Positions 6,673-15,368 of a stretch of 64,000 nt of DNA are shown here, piece after piece (the stretch's first letter is position 1; each line of letters begins with the position of its first letter). Location of the stretch: positions 1,736,001 to 1,800,000 of the forward strand of contig NZ_CP082284.1 in the NCBI RefSeq assembly GCF_019880225.1. The letters run 5' to 3'. The DNA is from Halobaculum rubrum (lineage in GTDB: Archaea > Halobacteriota > Halobacteria > Halobacteriales > Haloferacaceae). A program made the position numbers and the translations under genes. A model generated the notes under the pieces. It made no database searches, was not told the DNA's origin, and worked only from the letters and a program-made list of their open reading frames with translations.

Positions 6673-8994
6673 ATGGGTAGAAGACGGATCCTTCTGGCAG
6701 GCTGTGTACTCCCACAGGAAACGAACAGTATATTCGGAAACCACTCTCTGGACGTAATCACACGACGGGAGTATGATGAGGAGGAGGCGGCACTTGAATC
6801 TGCCCGAATCGACTGTGCACTCGTTCGTGATACCTCCACCGATGACGGCCGTTCTACACTTGCGACAGTCGTAGAGGCTGAGCCAGAAGTCCCCGTTATT
6901 CTCTGTGTCGAAGACGGCTCTCCACGGAATACTGAATCGCTCCCGGACAACGTCGTTGATTATGTTCGCAAAGAGGAACTCGAAACGAGTCCCGAACTCG
7001 TTGCTCGGCGGATCAAGACTGCCGCCGGCACAGGCGAACGAAGCGTGGAAACTGCGCTGTCAGAGCAAATCGAGACGCAGGTCACGCTCGCCGAGGCCAC
7101 GTTCACGGATGTCTCTGATGTCATGGCCGATGTCCGCCGTGACGTCGAGGCGAAAATCGAACAAGTCCTCGAGATCGGCTGTCAGCAGTTCGGCTACCCC
7201 CTTGGATTTGTCACTCGAGTCGACTCGGACAGTCAGGAAGTCATCGCGGCGGTGGGCGACCACGAGATCATCCAGTCAGGGACGACGGATACACTGAGCA
7301 ACACGTATTGCCGACGGACGATCGAGGCCGACGAGCCGGTCGTTATCGACGATCCGTCCGAGGAAGGACCTGAAGAGGATCCGGCATTCGATCGGTTCGG
7401 GCTGCAGTGCTGCATCGGTGCGGAAATCGCCTTTGATGACGAGGTGTATGGCACGCTCTGTTTCGCCGACAATCGTCCGCAAGACCGTCTCATTGGAGAA
7501 CTCCAGCAATCCATTGTCAAGACTATTGCACGTTGGATCGGCTACGAACTCGAACGCCGCCAACACGAAGCAGAACTGGAACGCCAACAACAGAACCTCA
7601 GACGGTTCAAGCAAGCTGCCGAGAACGCTGGCCATGCCGTCTATATCACCGACACAGACGGCACTATCGAGTACGTGAACCCAGCCTTTGAGGAAATCAC
7701 CGGTTACGATCGCGAGGACGCGCTCGGGGAGAACCCTCGGATTCTCAAGTCCGGTGTGCACGACGAGAGCTATTACGATGCACTCTGGACGACGATACTC
7801 GCCGGGGACGTCTGGGAAGAAGAGATAATCAACAACCGGGCGGATGGCGAGCAGTATACGGGATTCCAGACGATCGCCCCCGTGTTCGACGACAGCGGAG
7901 AGATCGAGCGGTTCGTTGCAATCCAGAGCGACCTCTCAGTACAAAAACAGCGGGAACGCGAGTTCAGGAGCTTCAAACAAGCCATCGAGTCTTCGGGCCA
8001 CTCGATCGTTATCACCGATACGAACGGGGTGATCGAATACGTCAATCCCGCATTCGAGGAGATCACGGGGTACTCGAGAGACGAGGCTATCGGAGCGACT
8101 CCACGAGTTCTCAAATCGGGTGAGCACGACGAAGCGTTCTACGCCGACCTCTGGTCGACGATTCTCAACGGGGACGTTTGGGAGGCCGAACTCGTCAACG
8201 AACGGGCCGACGGCGAACGGTTCGTCGTCGATCAAACGATCGCACCGGTGTTCGATGACGACGGTGATATCGAACGGTTCGTGGCGGTCAACCGCGACAT
8301 CACCGAGCGAAAAGCGTACGAACAAACGCTGGAACAACAACGGGACAACCTCGAAGTGCTCAATCAAGCCGTTCGCCACGATATTCGCAACGATCTACAG
8401 CTCGTGTTGGCCTATGCGGAGGCGGTCCAGTCTCACGTCGAGGAAGACGGCGAGGAGTACATCGAACAGGTACTTGAAGCAGCCCGTGACGCAGTCGATA
8501 TCACAACGACGGCGCGAGACGTAACTGAGATGATGATCCAGTCTGATGCGGAGTGTCGTCCGATCGGGCTCCGCCCCGTTCTGGAACGAGAACTCGAGGA
8601 TATCGCTGCGAACCACGATCACGCACTTGTTCAAATCGACGGCTCCGTTCCGGCAGTCGAGGTACTCGCCGATGAGATGTTGGAGTCCGTGTTCCGGAAC
8701 GTACTCACGAACGCGGTTCAGCACAACGACAAAGAAGTCCCTGAAGTGACCGTCTCAGCGACCAGAGACGACGAAACTGTGGTGATCCGTGTCGCCGACA
8801 ACGGTCCCGGAATCTCCGACGCTCGCAAGAGTGCGATCTTTGACCAGGGTGAAATGGGTCTCGATAGCGAGGGGACGGGACTTGGACTCTATCTCGTCGA
8901 AACACTCGTCGCACGCTACGGCGGTGATGTCCAGGTCGAGGACAACGATCCTGAAGGCACTGTGTTCGTCGTTCGGCTCCAGATCTCTCAGTGA
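6673..8994 (+). CDS. Soluble histidine kinase: receiver-like, GAF, two PAS, HisKA, HATPase
   Basis: 773 aa from the ATG at 6673, which directly follows a TTG. Residues 1-120 resemble a degenerate receiver (RRILLAGCVL, PVILCVEDG, DYVRKEEL). A GAF domain spans about 150-295 (CQQFGYPLGFVTRVD, GTLCFADN). PAS1 covers 310-425 and PAS2 430-550; they are near copies of each other (TIEYVNPAFEEITGYDRED and VIEYVNPAFEEITGYSRDE). The HisKA phospho-acceptor lies in NQAVRHDIRNDLQLV (His569). The C-terminal ATPase has FRNVLTNAVQHN, DNGPGIS and GTGLGLYLVE. No membrane segment is evident, so it is probably cytoplasmic. PAS2 also resembles the PAS domain of the kinase at 3220 across its whole length, including DQTIAPVFDD. 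Confidence 0.9.
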   Translation: MGRRRILLAGCVLPQETNSIFGNHSLDVITRREYDEEEAALESARIDCALVRDTSTDDGRSTLATVVEAEPEVPVILCVEDGSPRNTESLPDNVVDYVRKEELETSPELVARRIKTAAGTGERSVETALSEQIETQVTLAEATFTDVSDVMADVRRDVEAKIEQVLEIGCQQFGYPLGFVTRVDSDSQEVIAAVGDHEIIQSGTTDTLSNTYCRRTIEADEPVVIDDPSEEGPEEDPAFDRFGLQCCIGAEIAFDDEVYGTLCFADNRPQDRLIGELQQSIVKTIARWIGYELERRQHEAELERQQQNLRRFKQAAENAGHAVYITDTDGTIEYVNPAFEEITGYDREDALGENPRILKSGVHDESYYDALWTTILAGDVWEEEIINNRADGEQYTGFQTIAPVFDDSGEIERFVAIQSDLSVQKQREREFRSFKQAIESSGHSIVITDTNGVIEYVNPAFEEITGYSRDEAIGATPRVLKSGEHDEAFYADLWSTILNGDVWEAELVNERADGERFVVDQTIAPVFDDDGDIERFVAVNRDITERKAYEQTLEQQRDNLEVLNQAVRHDIRNDLQLVLAYAEAVQSHVEEDGEEYIEQVLEAARDAVDITTTARDVTEMMIQSDAECRPIGLRPVLERELEDIAANHDHALVQIDGSVPAVEVLADEMLESVFRNVLTNAVQHNDKEVPEVTVSATRDDETVVIRVADNGPGISDARKSAIFDQGEMGLDSEGTGLGLYLVETLVARYGGDVQVEDNDPEGTVFVVRLQISQ

Positions 8995-9165
8995 ACTACC
9001 TCGTCCTACTCGTCGATTCGGGTCGACGAGCATCGGTGTTCGCTGTGCGCTGCTTCGATCGACGAGAAGCACCCAAAGTGCAGGGCCTTGGACTTCGATG
9101 AGGCTGCTGTCTCCGGGGGCATCCTGCCGACGGCTGGGGAGGCAGCGCCCCCGTCAGTTCCGGAC

Positions 9166-9984
9166 TCACTCCCCGGGCCACTCGTCGGCCGAGAGCGGTT
9201 CGCCCGAGAGGAACGCCTCGATCCCTTCGTTGGCGTCCGCAGTCGTACAGAGTCCGGCGAACTGCTCGTTGGAGTACTCCAGCGCCTCGTGGTAGGGCAT
9301 GTCCTCCATCTCGTAGTACGCCTGCTTCCCCATCTGCACGGCCGCGGGACTCTTCGAGGCCATGGTTTCCGCGAGTTCGACGGCGCCGTCGACGTGGTCG
9401 CCCTCGGGGGTGACTCGGTTGATGACCCCCCACTCCAGGGCGGTCTCCGCGTCGATCAGTTCACCGGTGAGCACCATCTCCAGACATCGCTTGCGCGTGA
9501 GCGTCTTCATCAGCGGGACCGACGGTCCCATGCAGAACAGTCCGACCTTCGGCGCGGTCGCCCCGAACATCGTCCCCTCGGCGGCAACGGCGAGGTCACA
9601 CGCCGCCACCAGCCCCAGCCCGTTCGCGGCCGCGTGGCCGTGTGCCGCGGCGACGACGGGCGTGTGCATCTCCGTGAGCGTGTGAAACGGGTCCTCCATC
9701 CGTGCGACCCACTCCTCGTACTCGGCTTTCGTGTCGTAGTCGCCGTGCTCGGAGACGTCGATGCCCGCGGAGAACGCGTCGCCCGCACCGTCGATGACGA
9801 CCGCCCGCACGTCGTCGCGCTCGTCGAGTTCGTGCAGCGCGTCGTCGAGGTCGACAGCCAACCCGGTGCTGAACGTGTTCATCGCCTCCGGGCGATCAAG
9901 AGTGATACGACCGACATAGCCGTCGTGGCCGACGTCGACAGTGTCGTACGCTCCGCCCTCGAGTGGATCGGTCTCTGATCCCAT
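9166..9984 (-). CDS. Enoyl-CoA hydratase/isomerase family protein
   Basis: 272 aa from the ATG at 9984. This crotonase-fold protein starts its core with YVGRITLDRPEAMNTFS. The first oxyanion-hole strand is DAFSAGIDVSEHGDY, and the second glycine loop is HGHAAANGLGLVAACDLAVAA. The glutamates of the classical hydratase are not clearly placed: PSVPLMKTLTRKRCLEMVLTG follows the oxyanion hole. Substrate and exact reaction are therefore open. Likely roles are beta-oxidation or CoA-thioester degradation. The next gene upstream (cold-shock protein) is divergent across 340 bp. Confidence 0.82.
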   Translation of the reverse strand: MGSETDPLEGGAYDTVDVGHDGYVGRITLDRPEAMNTFSTGLAVDLDDALHELDERDDVRAVVIDGAGDAFSAGIDVSEHGDYDTKAEYEEWVARMEDPFHTLTEMHTPVVAAAHGHAAANGLGLVAACDLAVAAEGTMFGATAPKVGLFCMGPSVPLMKTLTRKRCLEMVLTGELIDAETALEWGVINRVTPEGDHVDGAVELAETMASKSPAAVQMGKQAYYEMEDMPYHEALEYSNEQFAGLCTTADANEGIEAFLSGEPLSADEWPGE

Positions 9985-10289
9985 GGGTGGCGATCCGTGA
10001 GCGACACCATAGTAGTTCGCTCCCGCCGTCCCGCGTCGCCGTGAGCCCCCGAACCGCGGGCTTACGGGCCACGTTCCCGAGGCCGAAGCGGTGTGCTGTG
10101 AATGCACGTGACGGGAACAAGCGGTACATACGGGGCGGTGCCTCCGAACTCCGAGGATCGCCGCCTCGTTGTGATGATCGGGCGCCGGATTCCCACGTGA
10201 CCGACGATACGTGGCCAAATGGCCACTGCACCGAACCATCGCTGAATGCTTGTCGGGAACGAGTTCGGTTCGGAACACGGATACGGAAC
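9985..10289. other. Divergent intergenic region between enoyl-CoA hydratase and cold-shock gene
   Basis: No open frame looks real here. It contains two CACGTGAC octamers (10105 and 10194) and a 16-nt perfect palindrome at 10211-10226, listed separately. Otherwise I see nothing recognisable. Confidence 0.5.
10211..10226. promoter_or_regulatory. Palindrome GTGGCCA-AA-TGGCCAC
   Basis: A perfect inverted repeat of 7-nt arms with a 2-nt spacer lies between two divergent genes, about 65 nt upstream of the cold-shock TATA box. The symmetry suggests a dimeric regulator site, but which gene it would serve is unclear. Confidence 0.35.
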
Positions 10290-10297
10290 CCTTATAC
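10290..10297 (+). promoter_or_regulatory. TATA box of the cold-shock gene
   Basis: CCTTATAC lies about 30 nt upstream of the ATG at 10324, consistent with a leaderless or very short-leader transcript. Confidence 0.55.
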
Positions 10298-10323
10298 GAT
10301 CGACGGGTATTCGTTCAGTTGCA

Positions 10324-10518
10324 ATGGCAAACGGTACGGTCGATTTCTTCAACGACACTGGCGGCTACGGTTTCATCGCGACTGAGGACTCCGACGACGA
10401 CGTGTTCTTCCACATGGAGGATGTCGGCGGCGAGGATCTGACGGAAGGAACCGAGATCGAGTTCGACATCGAACAGGCCCCCAAGGGCCCGCGCGCGACG
10501 AACGTCGTCCGCGCATAA
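10324..10518 (+). CDS. cspA: Cold-shock domain protein (CspA family)
   Basis: 64 aa, one OB-fold cold-shock domain. RNP-1-like GGYGFIATED and RNP-2-like DVFFHMEDVGG are both present, and the start MANGTVDFFNDTGGYG is typical of haloarchaeal Csp proteins. Such proteins bind single-stranded nucleic acid and act as RNA chaperones. The ATG was chosen because it gives the standard domain length and has a TATA box at the right distance; longer upstream frames have no support. Confidence 0.95.
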   Translation: MANGTVDFFNDTGGYGFIATEDSDDDVFFHMEDVGGEDLTEGTEIEFDIEQAPKGPRATNVVRA

Positions 10519-10724
10519 CTCCGGATCACACCGTCGCCCGACGGCGACAGCACCGTGATTCCGTTTCTTCACCGACGCAACTGATCGACAGCGACGCTCC
10601 CGTTCCGGCGAGATATCGGAAAACGGGGCGTCCGAGAGCGACCGATCCGCGGCGTTCGACCCGCGCCGCGGTCACGCTCGGTCGTCCCGACGTGAGGCGC
10701 CGAGCGCCGCGAACGGCTCGTGAC

Positions 10725-11651
10725 TTACGCCGGCGATTCGGTCTCGGTCGCCGACGCCCCCGTCTCGGTTTCGTTCGCCGACTCCGTGTCCTCCGGCAGC
10801 TCGGTGCTCATCGGCGTCTCGGTTTCGTTCGCGGGCATCTCGGTTTCGTTGCCGCCGTCAGCGTCGCTCGGGAGCGTCACCGACGTGGTCGCGTCCTCCG
10901 CGAGCGAGAGCTGGAAGCCCGGTCCGCTGGCGTTCTCCGCGTCGAGATACCCGACCGCGTACGCGGTGTACGCCGAGCCGTTCTCTAGCGACACGTCGAC
11001 GGTGGTGACCACGCTTCCGTTGTTGTCCGCGGTCGCCTCGCGGATCTCGAGCGTGTACTCGCCCGCGGGAACCGTCATGTAGTCGGACACGCCGGCGTAG
11101 GAGACGTTGTCGGCGATGACCGTGTCAGTTCCTTCGACGGTGACGTCGACGGTCGGCGCGTCCGGCGAGAAGTGCGCGACGGCGACGGCCGCTTCACCCT
11201 CCGCGGGCTGGAGCGCGTCGTCGCGGATGAACAGCGGCGCGAACGACTGGCTCGCGTTCTCGCTCACCTCGCCGCTGGCGGCGATCGTCGTCACCGACCG
11301 CGGCTCGACGCTGACGTTCGCGTCGTACACGACGTCGCCGGAGTCGGCGGCGGTGATCGTCAGCCTGTGCTCCCCGGCGGCGACCTCGAGGTAGTCGGAC
11401 GCCTCGCCGAGCTCGACGCCGCTCAGGATCGTCTCGTTATCGAGCGCGACGTCGACGGCGGGCGCGTCGGCCGACGCGTGGACGACGCGGAGGTACGAGG
11501 TCTCCTGCGTCGACGGCCCGTCGGTCGCTTGTTGCATGGCTGCCGGTGCCGCCCCGGCCAGCCCGCCGAGGGCCGCCCCGCTGACGACCACGCTCCCGGC
11601 GAGGATCATCACGAACGCTACCGCGAGTGTCTTGATTGGTGGATCGCGCAT
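10725..11651 (-). CDS. Secreted DUF4397 protein with two repeats
   Basis: 308 aa. An N-terminal hydrophobic signal (TLAVAFVMILAGSVVVSGAALGG) precedes two DUF4397-type domains, recognised by VVHASADAPAVDVALDN with SDYLEVAAGEH, and again by VAHFSPDAPTVDVTVEG with SDYMTVPAGEY. The tail is rich in Asn-Glu-Thr, as in haloarchaeal exported proteins. Function is unknown; the family is extracellular. I prefer the ATG at 11651 over the one at 11675: the sequence TTTGTTATG (CATAACAAA on the coding strand) lies 33-34 nt upstream, the same spacing as in the paralogue at 11915-12991. Confidence 0.8.
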   Translation of the reverse strand: MRDPPIKTLAVAFVMILAGSVVVSGAALGGLAGAAPAAMQQATDGPSTQETSYLRVVHASADAPAVDVALDNETILSGVELGEASDYLEVAAGEHRLTITAADSGDVVYDANVSVEPRSVTTIAASGEVSENASQSFAPLFIRDDALQPAEGEAAVAVAHFSPDAPTVDVTVEGTDTVIADNVSYAGVSDYMTVPAGEYTLEIREATADNNGSVVTTVDVSLENGSAYTAYAVGYLDAENASGPGFQLSLAEDATTSVTLPSDADGGNETEMPANETETPMSTELPEDTESANETETGASATETESPA

Positions 11652-11680
11652 CGCGTTCGGATGCCACGTCTGCATGGTGG

Positions 11681-11689
11681 TTTGTTATG
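11681..11689 (-). promoter_or_regulatory. CATAACAAA promoter element of the DUF4397 gene
   Basis: The same 9-mer occurs upstream of the neighbouring DUF4397 lipoprotein gene (13020-13028). Its spacing to the start codon matches within a nucleotide or two, as expected for a shared TATA-type core promoter. Confidence 0.5.
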
Positions 11690-11914
11690 GACCGACCGCA
11701 CGAGGAGGCTGTCTCGACAGGATTCGCGGTCGGCGCGTAGCGTCGTCGTACGCTCGCTGGTGGAACAGCCGGACCGCGGTCGACGGAACCGCCGACGGCC
11801 GCGGGTACGTTCGTCGTTCGTGTCGGTACGGTCGCCGTTCGCACGGAGATGAATCGGTTCGGCGCTCGGCGCCGGCGTCGACCCCGTCGGGCCGCCGGGC
11901 CGGTGCTCCCGGGA

Positions 11915-12991
11915 TCAGGCGGATCCTTCGGTGCCCGTTCCGGTGTCGGTTCCGCTCTCCGTTCCGTTCTCCGCCTCGTCTGGCGTCCCGGTCCCCGTCG
12001 CGGCGGCGCCGGCGTCGACCGTGAGCAGTAGCTCGAACGGGATGTCGGCCGCCTCACCGTCCGGAGTGAGATACCCGGTCGCGAACGCCGACGACACCGT
12101 CCCGCCGGCCAGCGAGACGTCGACGGTCGCGACGGGTCCGGAGTCGCCCGGCGTGACGGTGGCTGTGGATCCTGTCCCGGTGCTCGCGGCCGTGCCGGTC
12201 GCGGTACCGTTCTCGGTGCCCGTCGCAGTGCCGTTCTCGGTCCCCGCCTCGGTACCGGTCTCGGTCCCCGCCTCGGCTTCCTCGGCGGCGGCGATCTCGA
12301 GGGAGTACGATCCCGCGGGTACCTCCGCGTAGTCGCTGGCTTCGCCGAACGCGACGCCCTCGAAGAGCGTGTCCCCGTCCGCAACGCCGACGGTGACCGG
12401 CGGCGCGTCCGGCGAGGCGTGCACCACGCGCACCGCGGCGGTGTCGTCGGCGGGCGGCTCGACCCGGTCCTCCAGCGAGGTCACCGAGAACTCCCGGTTC
12501 TGGCCGGACACCTCCCCGAAGGCGCCCACGGTGACCGCGCCGTTGTCGAACTGGATCTCCTCCTCGAACACCGCCTCGTCCTCGCCGGCGGCGGTCACGG
12601 TCACCGCGTACGTGCTCGGCTCCAGGACGTAGTAGTCGCTCACCGTCCCGAAGGTGACGTCCGTGAGTATCTCCGTGCCGCCGACGGACACGTCGACGTT
12701 CGGCGCGTCCGGCGCGAGGTGCGCGATGCGGGTGACCGCCATGCCGTCGGCGACTGCGGCCGCCGGTTCGTCGGTCGTTTCCGGCGGTTCCGGTGTTCCG
12801 GTCATCCCTTCGGTCTCGGCCTCCGTTTCCCCCGGCGTCCCCTCGTCGGTCACCGCCTCGACCGTGCCGACCGGTTCGTCGGTCGCGTTGGTGCTGTTGT
12901 TCGTCGCCCCGCCACAGCCGGCGAGGCCGACGCCGACCGCCGCGCCGAGCGCCGCTGTGAGTTGTCGTCGTGATAGCGTTCGTCGGGTCAT
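11915..12991 (-). CDS. DUF4397 lipoprotein with Tat signal
   Basis: 358 aa. The N-terminus has twin arginines (MTRRTLSRRQLTAAL) and a lipobox (LAGC), so the mature protein should be lipid-anchored outside the membrane. A Thr/Glu/Pro-rich linker leads to two DUF4397-type domains (LAPDAPNVDVSVGG with SDYYVLEPSTY; VVHASPDAPPVTVGVADG with SDYAEVPAGSY). The second domain is interrupted by a run of Gly-Thr-Glu repeats (about 12170-12290), and the C-terminus ends in another Gly-Thr-Glu tail. It is paralogous to the gene directly downstream on the same strand; 263 bp separate the two reading frames. Confidence 0.83.
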   Translation of the reverse strand: MTRRTLSRRQLTAALGAAVGVGLAGCGGATNNSTNATDEPVGTVEAVTDEGTPGETEAETEGMTGTPEPPETTDEPAAAVADGMAVTRIAHLAPDAPNVDVSVGGTEILTDVTFGTVSDYYVLEPSTYAVTVTAAGEDEAVFEEEIQFDNGAVTVGAFGEVSGQNREFSVTSLEDRVEPPADDTAAVRVVHASPDAPPVTVGVADGDTLFEGVAFGEASDYAEVPAGSYSLEIAAAEEAEAGTETGTEAGTENGTATGTENGTATGTAASTGTGSTATVTPGDSGPVATVDVSLAGGTVSSAFATGYLTPDGEAADIPFELLLTVDAGAAATGTGTPDEAENGTESGTDTGTGTEGSA

Positions 12992-13019
12992 GCAAGTCTC
13001 CCCGTCCGAGAGCTGTCGC

Positions 13020-13028
13020 TTTGTTATG
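13020..13028 (-). promoter_or_regulatory. CATAACAAA promoter element of the DUF4397 lipoprotein gene
   Basis: Identical to the element at 11681-11689 and centred about 33 nt before the ATG at 12991. Confidence 0.5.
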
Positions 13029-13189
13029 CGTCGGCGGGACGATCACACGGACAGGTTACGTCGGAGCGGAGACGGCCGACTGTACCGATCGAACGGTCCC
13101 GACCTCGGCAACTCGGCCGCGCCGTGCGTAGGGTCGGCCAATCGAGGCCGTGGTGTGTAAGTCGCCCGTACGTCCGATCGAGGGCGAGC

Positions 13190-14389
13190 CTACCCGGTCG
13201 TGATGACCTCGACCACGTCGCGATGGTCGAGGACGGTGTCGGCGCCCACCTGCCTGCCGCTCCGACAGTCGATCCCGTGGAGGAAGCCGTCGCCGATGTC
13301 CGAGTGCAGCGTGTACGCGAAGTCCTCGGCGGTGGCGTAGCCGGGGAGCACGAAACAGTCCCGGAACGGGCCCTTGCTCCAGGTGCCGCTCGCGCTCCCG
13401 GGGAAGACGGCCTTCGCGTCGAGCTCGTCGAACAGCGCCGCCTCGATCACCGACTGGACACCCGTGCCGCCGTACTCGGTCACGAACTCGCGGATGGTCT
13501 CCAGCCCCTGCGCCTGCTCGTCGCTCACGTCGCCGACGATCTCGAAGTCCGCGTCGCCCTGGGTGTAGTCGACGACGCCGGCCCTGTCCGCCTTTTTCAG
13601 CGATCCCTCGGCGTGAGCGCTGGCGGGAACGACGGTGAGGTGCTCGTACTCGGGATCGGTCGTGATCTCGTCGTAGTTCTCGCGGGCCGCCGGCGTGTCC
13701 ATCTTGTTCGCCGCGATCACCATCGGCTTCGTGCGCTTGCGGATCTCCCGGGCGAGGTCGAAGCGGTCCCCGTCGTCCCACGTCTCGGGGTCCAGTTCCA
13801 GATCCAGCGAGAGGACGACCTGCTTGATCTCGTCTTTGTTCGTGCGGAACGCGCTCAGCTGCTCGGCGAGGACTTCCTCGAGACCGACCTCGTCGCCGGG
13901 GTTCGGTCCCTGATACATCGACTCGAACTTCTCGATGCCCTTCTCCAGGATGTCGAGGTACCACTGGTCGAGTTCGTTCTCGAGGAAGTCGATGTCCTCG
14001 CGTGGATCGTGGCCCTCGGTGGGCTCGCCCTCGATGTCCGTCTCGCCGGAGAAGTCGACGACGTGGACGAGCACGTCCGCCTCGTTCAGATCCGAGAGGA
14101 ACTGGTTGCCGAGGCCGTTCCCCTCGTGTGCGCCCGGGATGAGTCCGGCCACGTCGACCAGCTTGACGGGGACGAACCGGGTGTCGTCGCGACAGAAGCC
14201 GTGGTTGGGCTCGCACGTCTCCTTGAACTCGGGAGCCGGACAGTCGACGCCGACGTACGCCTCGCCGACGCTGGGGTCGATCGTCGTGAAGGGATATGCG
14301 CCCTCGGGTACGTCGTTCATCGTCGCGGCGTTGAAGAAGCTCGATTTCCCGACGGACGGCTTCCCGACGAGACCGATCGTGTAGCTCAT
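13190..14389 (-). CDS. ychF: YchF/OLA1-type redox-regulated P-loop ATPase
   Basis: 399 aa from the ATG at 14389. The P-loop is LVGKPSVGKSSFFNA, switch-2 is KLVDVAGLIPGAHEG, and the nucleotide-specificity motif is ANKMD. The C-terminal TGS domain (LPGYATAEDFAYTLHSDIG through DTVLDHRDVVEVITTG) is complete. The family belongs to the Obg-type TRAFAC GTPases; bacterial and human members prefer ATP and associate with ribosomes. This is the longer archaeal form with an inserted acidic segment in the G domain. It stands alone, with aIF2-beta starting divergently 216 bp away. Confidence 0.93.
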   Translation of the reverse strand: MSYTIGLVGKPSVGKSSFFNAATMNDVPEGAYPFTTIDPSVGEAYVGVDCPAPEFKETCEPNHGFCRDDTRFVPVKLVDVAGLIPGAHEGNGLGNQFLSDLNEADVLVHVVDFSGETDIEGEPTEGHDPREDIDFLENELDQWYLDILEKGIEKFESMYQGPNPGDEVGLEEVLAEQLSAFRTNKDEIKQVVLSLDLELDPETWDDGDRFDLAREIRKRTKPMVIAANKMDTPAARENYDEITTDPEYEHLTVVPASAHAEGSLKKADRAGVVDYTQGDADFEIVGDVSDEQAQGLETIREFVTEYGGTGVQSVIEAALFDELDAKAVFPGSASGTWSKGPFRDCFVLPGYATAEDFAYTLHSDIGDGFLHGIDCRSGRQVGADTVLDHRDVVEVITTG

Positions 14390-14605
14390 TACCTCCGCTG
14401 GGCCGTCGCGACTGAAACGCGTTTCTACCGCACGGTTCCTGTGTCGTCCGTTCACACGGGTCCCGGACGGGACCGCTTCGACTGGAACCGACGATCCGGA
14501 CGGCCGGTCGCTCCGCCGCCGCCCCGTTGCTGTCGCCCGATCACGCGGGACCCACGGTAGGAACTCTCTCGGAAGCCCTATACGTGAAACTGCCCTCCTT
14601 TACCT

Positions 14606-15220
14606 ATGAACTACGCCGACGCGCTCGACAGAGCCTACGACGAGTTGCCGGACACGCCCGCCGACGCGGGCGAGCGCCTCCAGGTTCCCGACCCCGAGGG
14701 ACAGACCGACGGGGCGTTCACCCGCCTGACGAACCTCTCGGACATCGCCGACGCGCTCTCGCGCGACGCCGAGCACCTCCACAGCGCCATCCAGCGCCAG
14801 CTCGGGACCAACGGGCAGTTCGAGGACGGCGTCGCCCGGTACAACGGCTCGTTCTCCATCGCCGACTTCGACGCCGCCATCGACGAGTACGTCGCCGAGT
14901 TCGTCACCTGCTCGGAGTGCGGGCTCCCCGACACCGTCCTCAAGACCGAGGACGGCGTCCGGATGCTGCGCTGTCAGGCGTGCGGGGCGTTCCGCCCGGT
15001 TCAGAAGCGCTCGTCGGCCGCCAGCCAGCGCTCGCAGGCCCCCGACATCGAGGAGGGCAAGACGTACGAGCTGGAGATCACCGGCACCGGCCGCAAGGGC
15101 GACGGCGTCGCGGAAAAAGGGGAGTTCACCATCTTCGTCTCCGGCGCGCAGGAGGGCCAGACGGTTCAGGCGTACGTCCACAACATCTCGGGCAACCTCG
15201 CGTTCGCCCGCCCGACGTAA
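14606..15220 (+). CDS. eif2b: Translation initiation factor aIF2 subunit beta with C-terminal TRAM domain
   Basis: 204 aa. The aIF2-beta core has the winged segment around LSDIADALSRDAEHLHSAIQ and a C4 zinc ribbon (CSECGLPD, then LRCQACGA). After a short linker comes a TRAM domain (EEGKTYELEITGTGRKGDGV through TVQAYVHNISGNLAFA), the haloarchaeal architecture. The factor is the non-catalytic beta subunit of the heterotrimer that delivers initiator Met-tRNA. CTATACG about 25-30 nt upstream of the ATG is a plausible TATA box. Confidence 0.93.
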   Translation: MNYADALDRAYDELPDTPADAGERLQVPDPEGQTDGAFTRLTNLSDIADALSRDAEHLHSAIQRQLGTNGQFEDGVARYNGSFSIADFDAAIDEYVAEFVTCSECGLPDTVLKTEDGVRMLRCQACGAFRPVQKRSSAASQRSQAPDIEEGKTYELEITGTGRKGDGVAEKGEFTIFVSGAQEGQTVQAYVHNISGNLAFARPT

Positions 15221-15368
15221 GCGACGCCCCACGGACGCCACCGATGGCGCCGTCCCCGGCGCGTCGTCGGCTCGGTTCTCGCGTTCTTCGCGGTTCGGTC
15301 CGTCGCGGCGGTTTCAGCGCTGACAGCCGGGGCGCAACCTACTTTCCTCGCGGCGACGCCCCCGCGAT

